From Gammaproteobacteria bacterium (lineage in GTDB: Bacteria > Pseudomonadota > Gammaproteobacteria > GCA-001735895), in the NCBI GenBank assembly GCA_003645435.1, contig QNFD01000103.1, positions 1 through 8,118 of the forward strand: a stretch of 8,118 bases of DNA. The letters run 5' to 3'. Shown here piece by piece: positions 6,340 through 8,118 of the stretch (position 1 is the stretch's first letter; each line of letters begins with the position of its first letter). A model generated the notes under the pieces. The model searched no databases and was not told where the DNA came from. It saw only the letters and a list, made by a program, of their open reading frames with translations. Position numbers and translations under genes: made by a program.

Positions 6340-8118
6340 TTGCCTCAAATTCAAACCTTATCATCCCACCTGGTGAACCAGATTGCCGCTGGCGAAGTGG
6401 TCGAACGACCCTCGTCGGTGGTCAAGGAACTGGTTGAGAACAGCCTGGATTCGGCTGCGAGTTCGATTATTGTCGAAATCGAATCCGGTGGTATCAAATT
6501 AATTCGGGTTAGCGATGACGGCTGCGGCATAGCTCGTGATGAACTGTCGATTGCCATCGCTCGACACGCGACCAGCAAGATTCGTAGCCTTGATGATCTG
6601 GAACAAATCGGTTCACTGGGTTTTCGCGGCGAGGCTTTACCGAGCATTGCCTCGGTATCACGATTGAGTTTAAGTTCTCGCGAGCAGGACGCCGAGCATG
6701 GTTGGGTCATCAATGCCCGCGATGATCGGGACCCCGCACCCGATTCCTCGCCGGCCGGAACCGTGGTCGAAGTACGGGAGTTGTTCTACAACGTACCGGC
6801 GCGAAAGAAATTCCTGCGTACCGAACAAACCGAATACAAGCATATCGAATCCTTGTTCAAGACCCTGGCGCTGAGTCACCCATCGATCGGTTTCAAGTTG
6901 ATCCACAATCAAAAAACTGTTTACCAGCTTCGAGCCGCGCAAGATGAGCAGGAGCGTCTACAACGCCTGGCGGTACTTTGCGGCAAGGCATTCGCCGACA
7001 GCCTGGTCGAGATCAGGGTTGAGACCGAAAACCACAGCCTTTCGGGCTGGGTAGCGTTGCCGACTTTCAATCGAAGCCAGGCCGATATGCAATATTTTTT
7101 CGTCAATCGTCGCGTAATCAAGGACAAGTTGATTAGCCATGCGGTGCGCCAGGCTTACCAGGATGTAATGTTTCACGGCCGCCACCCGGCCTTTGTATTG
7201 TTTCTTGATATGGATCCGCGCCAGCTGGATGTTAATGTGCATCCACAAAAACACGAGGTTCGTTTCCGAAACTCACGCCTGGTTCACGATTTTCTCTATC
7301 GATCATTGCACCAGGCGCTAGCCAATGTGCAGCCGGAACACCAAATAGACTCGCCGGCCTTTGCGATGCAGGATACCGCTATGGAATCGTTGCCCGCTTT
7401 TTCACAGCAGTCGGGTCTGGGTTTTAACCAGTACAGCCATTATTCTCGATCGAAAGCGAGCGTGAGCGAAACCAGTGCGGCTTATGCCTCCTTGCTCAGT
7501 CCAGCGGTAATCAAGCCCGATCCAGGTGACAGGGAACAGGAAATACCACCGTTGGGCTTTGCCATTGCACAACTCAAGGGTATTTATATTTTGGCTGAAA
7601 ATACCGAGGGTCTGGTGGTGGTCGATATGCACGCCGCGCATGAACGCATCGTCTATGAGCGTATGAAGCAAAATGCCGAGGCCGAGGGCGGGGACGTGAT
7701 CAATCAGCCCTTACTGGTGCCTTTTTCGTTTAGCGTGAGTCAGACCGAGGCCGACCTGGTTGAGGAAAACGAGGCCCTGTTTAACCACCTGGGTTTCAGC
7801 GTCGAACGCCTGGGTGTGGAGCAGATCAGGGTACGGGCGACCCCGGCACTTTTGAAAAACGCCGACACCGAACAGCTGGTGCGTGATCTGCTCGCGGATT
7901 TTATCGAATATGGCGGTTCGCAACGCATACAGGAATATGAAAACGAGATACTATCGACGATGGCCTGCCATGCCTCGGTACGTGCCAATCGACTTCTATC
8001 GATCGACGAAATGAACGCCCTGCTGCGAGACATTGAACAAACCGAGCGCAGCGGGCAATGTAATCACGGTCGCCCGACCTGGAAGCAATTGAGTCTTGAC
8101 CAGCTCGACAAATTGTTC
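6340..8118 (+). CDS. mutL: DNA mismatch repair protein MutL (last few codons beyond window)
   Basis: MutL couples mismatch recognition by MutS to strand incision. The 593 visible codons cover nearly the whole protein. The N-terminal GHKL ATPase shows NQIAAGEVVERP (13-24), KELVENSLD (29-37, Glu30 catalytic and Asn34 for Mg2+), SDDGCGI (58-64), TSKI (78-81), GFRGEAL (94-100) and LFYNVPARKKFLR. A linker of about 70 residues leads to the C-terminal dimerisation and endonuclease domain with DMHAAHERIVYE (429-440), matching DQHA-x2-E-x4-E with Met for Gln, plus MACHASVRAN (Cys543) and CNHGRP (Cys574), the metal-site motifs. E. coli MutL lacks this endonuclease motif. There is no ATG: TGA at 6325 closes the frame upstream, leaving TTG at 6334 or 6340. 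TTG 6340 is chosen because MPQIQTL aligns with MPIQVL of E. coli. No clear Shine-Dalgarno is seen. The final LSLDQLDKLF is typical of the very end of MutL. Confidence 0.96.
   Translation, partial: MPQIQTLSSHLVNQIAAGEVVERPSSVVKELVENSLDSAASSIIVEIESGGIKLIRVSDDGCGIARDELSIAIARHATSKIRSLDDLEQIGSLGFRGEALPSIASVSRLSLSSREQDAEHGWVINARDDRDPAPDSSPAGTVVEVRELFYNVPARKKFLRTEQTEYKHIESLFKTLALSHPSIGFKLIHNQKTVYQLRAAQDEQERLQRLAVLCGKAFADSLVEIRVETENHSLSGWVALPTFNRSQADMQYFFVNRRVIKDKLISHAVRQAYQDVMFHGRHPAFVLFLDMDPRQLDVNVHPQKHEVRFRNSRLVHDFLYRSLHQALANVQPEHQIDSPAFAMQDTAMESLPAFSQQSGLGFNQYSHYSRSKASVSETSAAYASLLSPAVIKPDPGDREQEIPPLGFAIAQLKGIYILAENTEGLVVVDMHAAHERIVYERMKQNAEAEGGDVINQPLLVPFSFSVSQTEADLVEENEALFNHLGFSVERLGVEQIRVRATPALLKNADTEQLVRDLLADFIEYGGSQRIQEYENEILSTMACHASVRANRLLSIDEMNALLRDIEQTERSGQCNHGRPTWKQLSLDQLDKLF

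Noticed and set aside
6958..7254. Minus-strand open frames antisense to mutL
   Set aside because: MutL is continuous and conserved through this stretch; the antisense translations have no recognisable content.
8101..8118. Sliding-clamp binding motif at the end of MutL (QLDKLF)
   Set aside because: The spacing does not fit the usual clamp-binding peptide, and LSLDxLDxLF is simply the ordinary conserved C-terminus of this protein family.
1..8118. CRISPR array, tRNA, rRNA, insertion sequence, phage or defence genes
   Set aside because: No regularly spaced direct repeats, cloverleaf, transposase or phage-like reading frame was seen; nearly the whole window is covered by metabolic and repair genes.

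Overview
The window reads as chromosomal DNA of a proteobacterium, most likely a free-living and probably marine gammaproteobacterium. This rests on the style of MutL and the CoA-pyrophosphatase-type Nudix protein, a DMSP-demethylase-like gene, a CCCTCTCCC/GGGAGAGGG hairpin of a kind common between proteobacterial genes, moderate GC content and tight gene packing. The taxonomy is inference. There is no tRNA, rRNA, CRISPR array, transposase or phage gene, and no gene-free stretch over 300 bases.

Left half (1-4624, minus strand): four tightly packed genes that look like one operon, in transcription order: (1) a DmdA/GcvT-fold methyltransferase strongly resembling DMSP demethylase, TTG start at 4624; (2) a MetY-type PLP enzyme (O-acetylhomoserine sulfhydrylase family), 3507-2200; (3) an alpha/beta hydrolase, GTG start at 2200, overlapping the previous stop by one base; (4) a long 3-hydroxyacyl-CoA dehydrogenase, GTG start at 1395, which leaves the window just as an enoyl-CoA hydratase module seems to begin. 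A good candidate promoter lies just upstream of the first gene.

Right half (4707-8118, plus strand): a divergently transcribed radical SAM protein of unknown substrate, a Nudix CoA-pyrophosphatase-family gene starting directly after its stop codon, a 124-bp intergenic region with a REP-like double hairpin, then mutL. MutL lacks only its last few codons and carries the metal-dependent endonuclease motif.

How the genes may work together: the left operon pairs an enzyme expected to take one methyl group from a sulfonium compound (DMSP to methylmercaptopropionate, methyl passed to tetrahydrofolate) with one able to fix methanethiol into methionine, followed by CoA-ester beta-oxidation functions. 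The standard DmdB, DmdC and DmdD genes are not in view. A compact sulfur and one-carbon salvage operon is therefore the most interesting hypothesis here, but it is an inference from gene order and family resemblance. The right half is ordinary housekeeping apart from the uncharacterised radical SAM protein.
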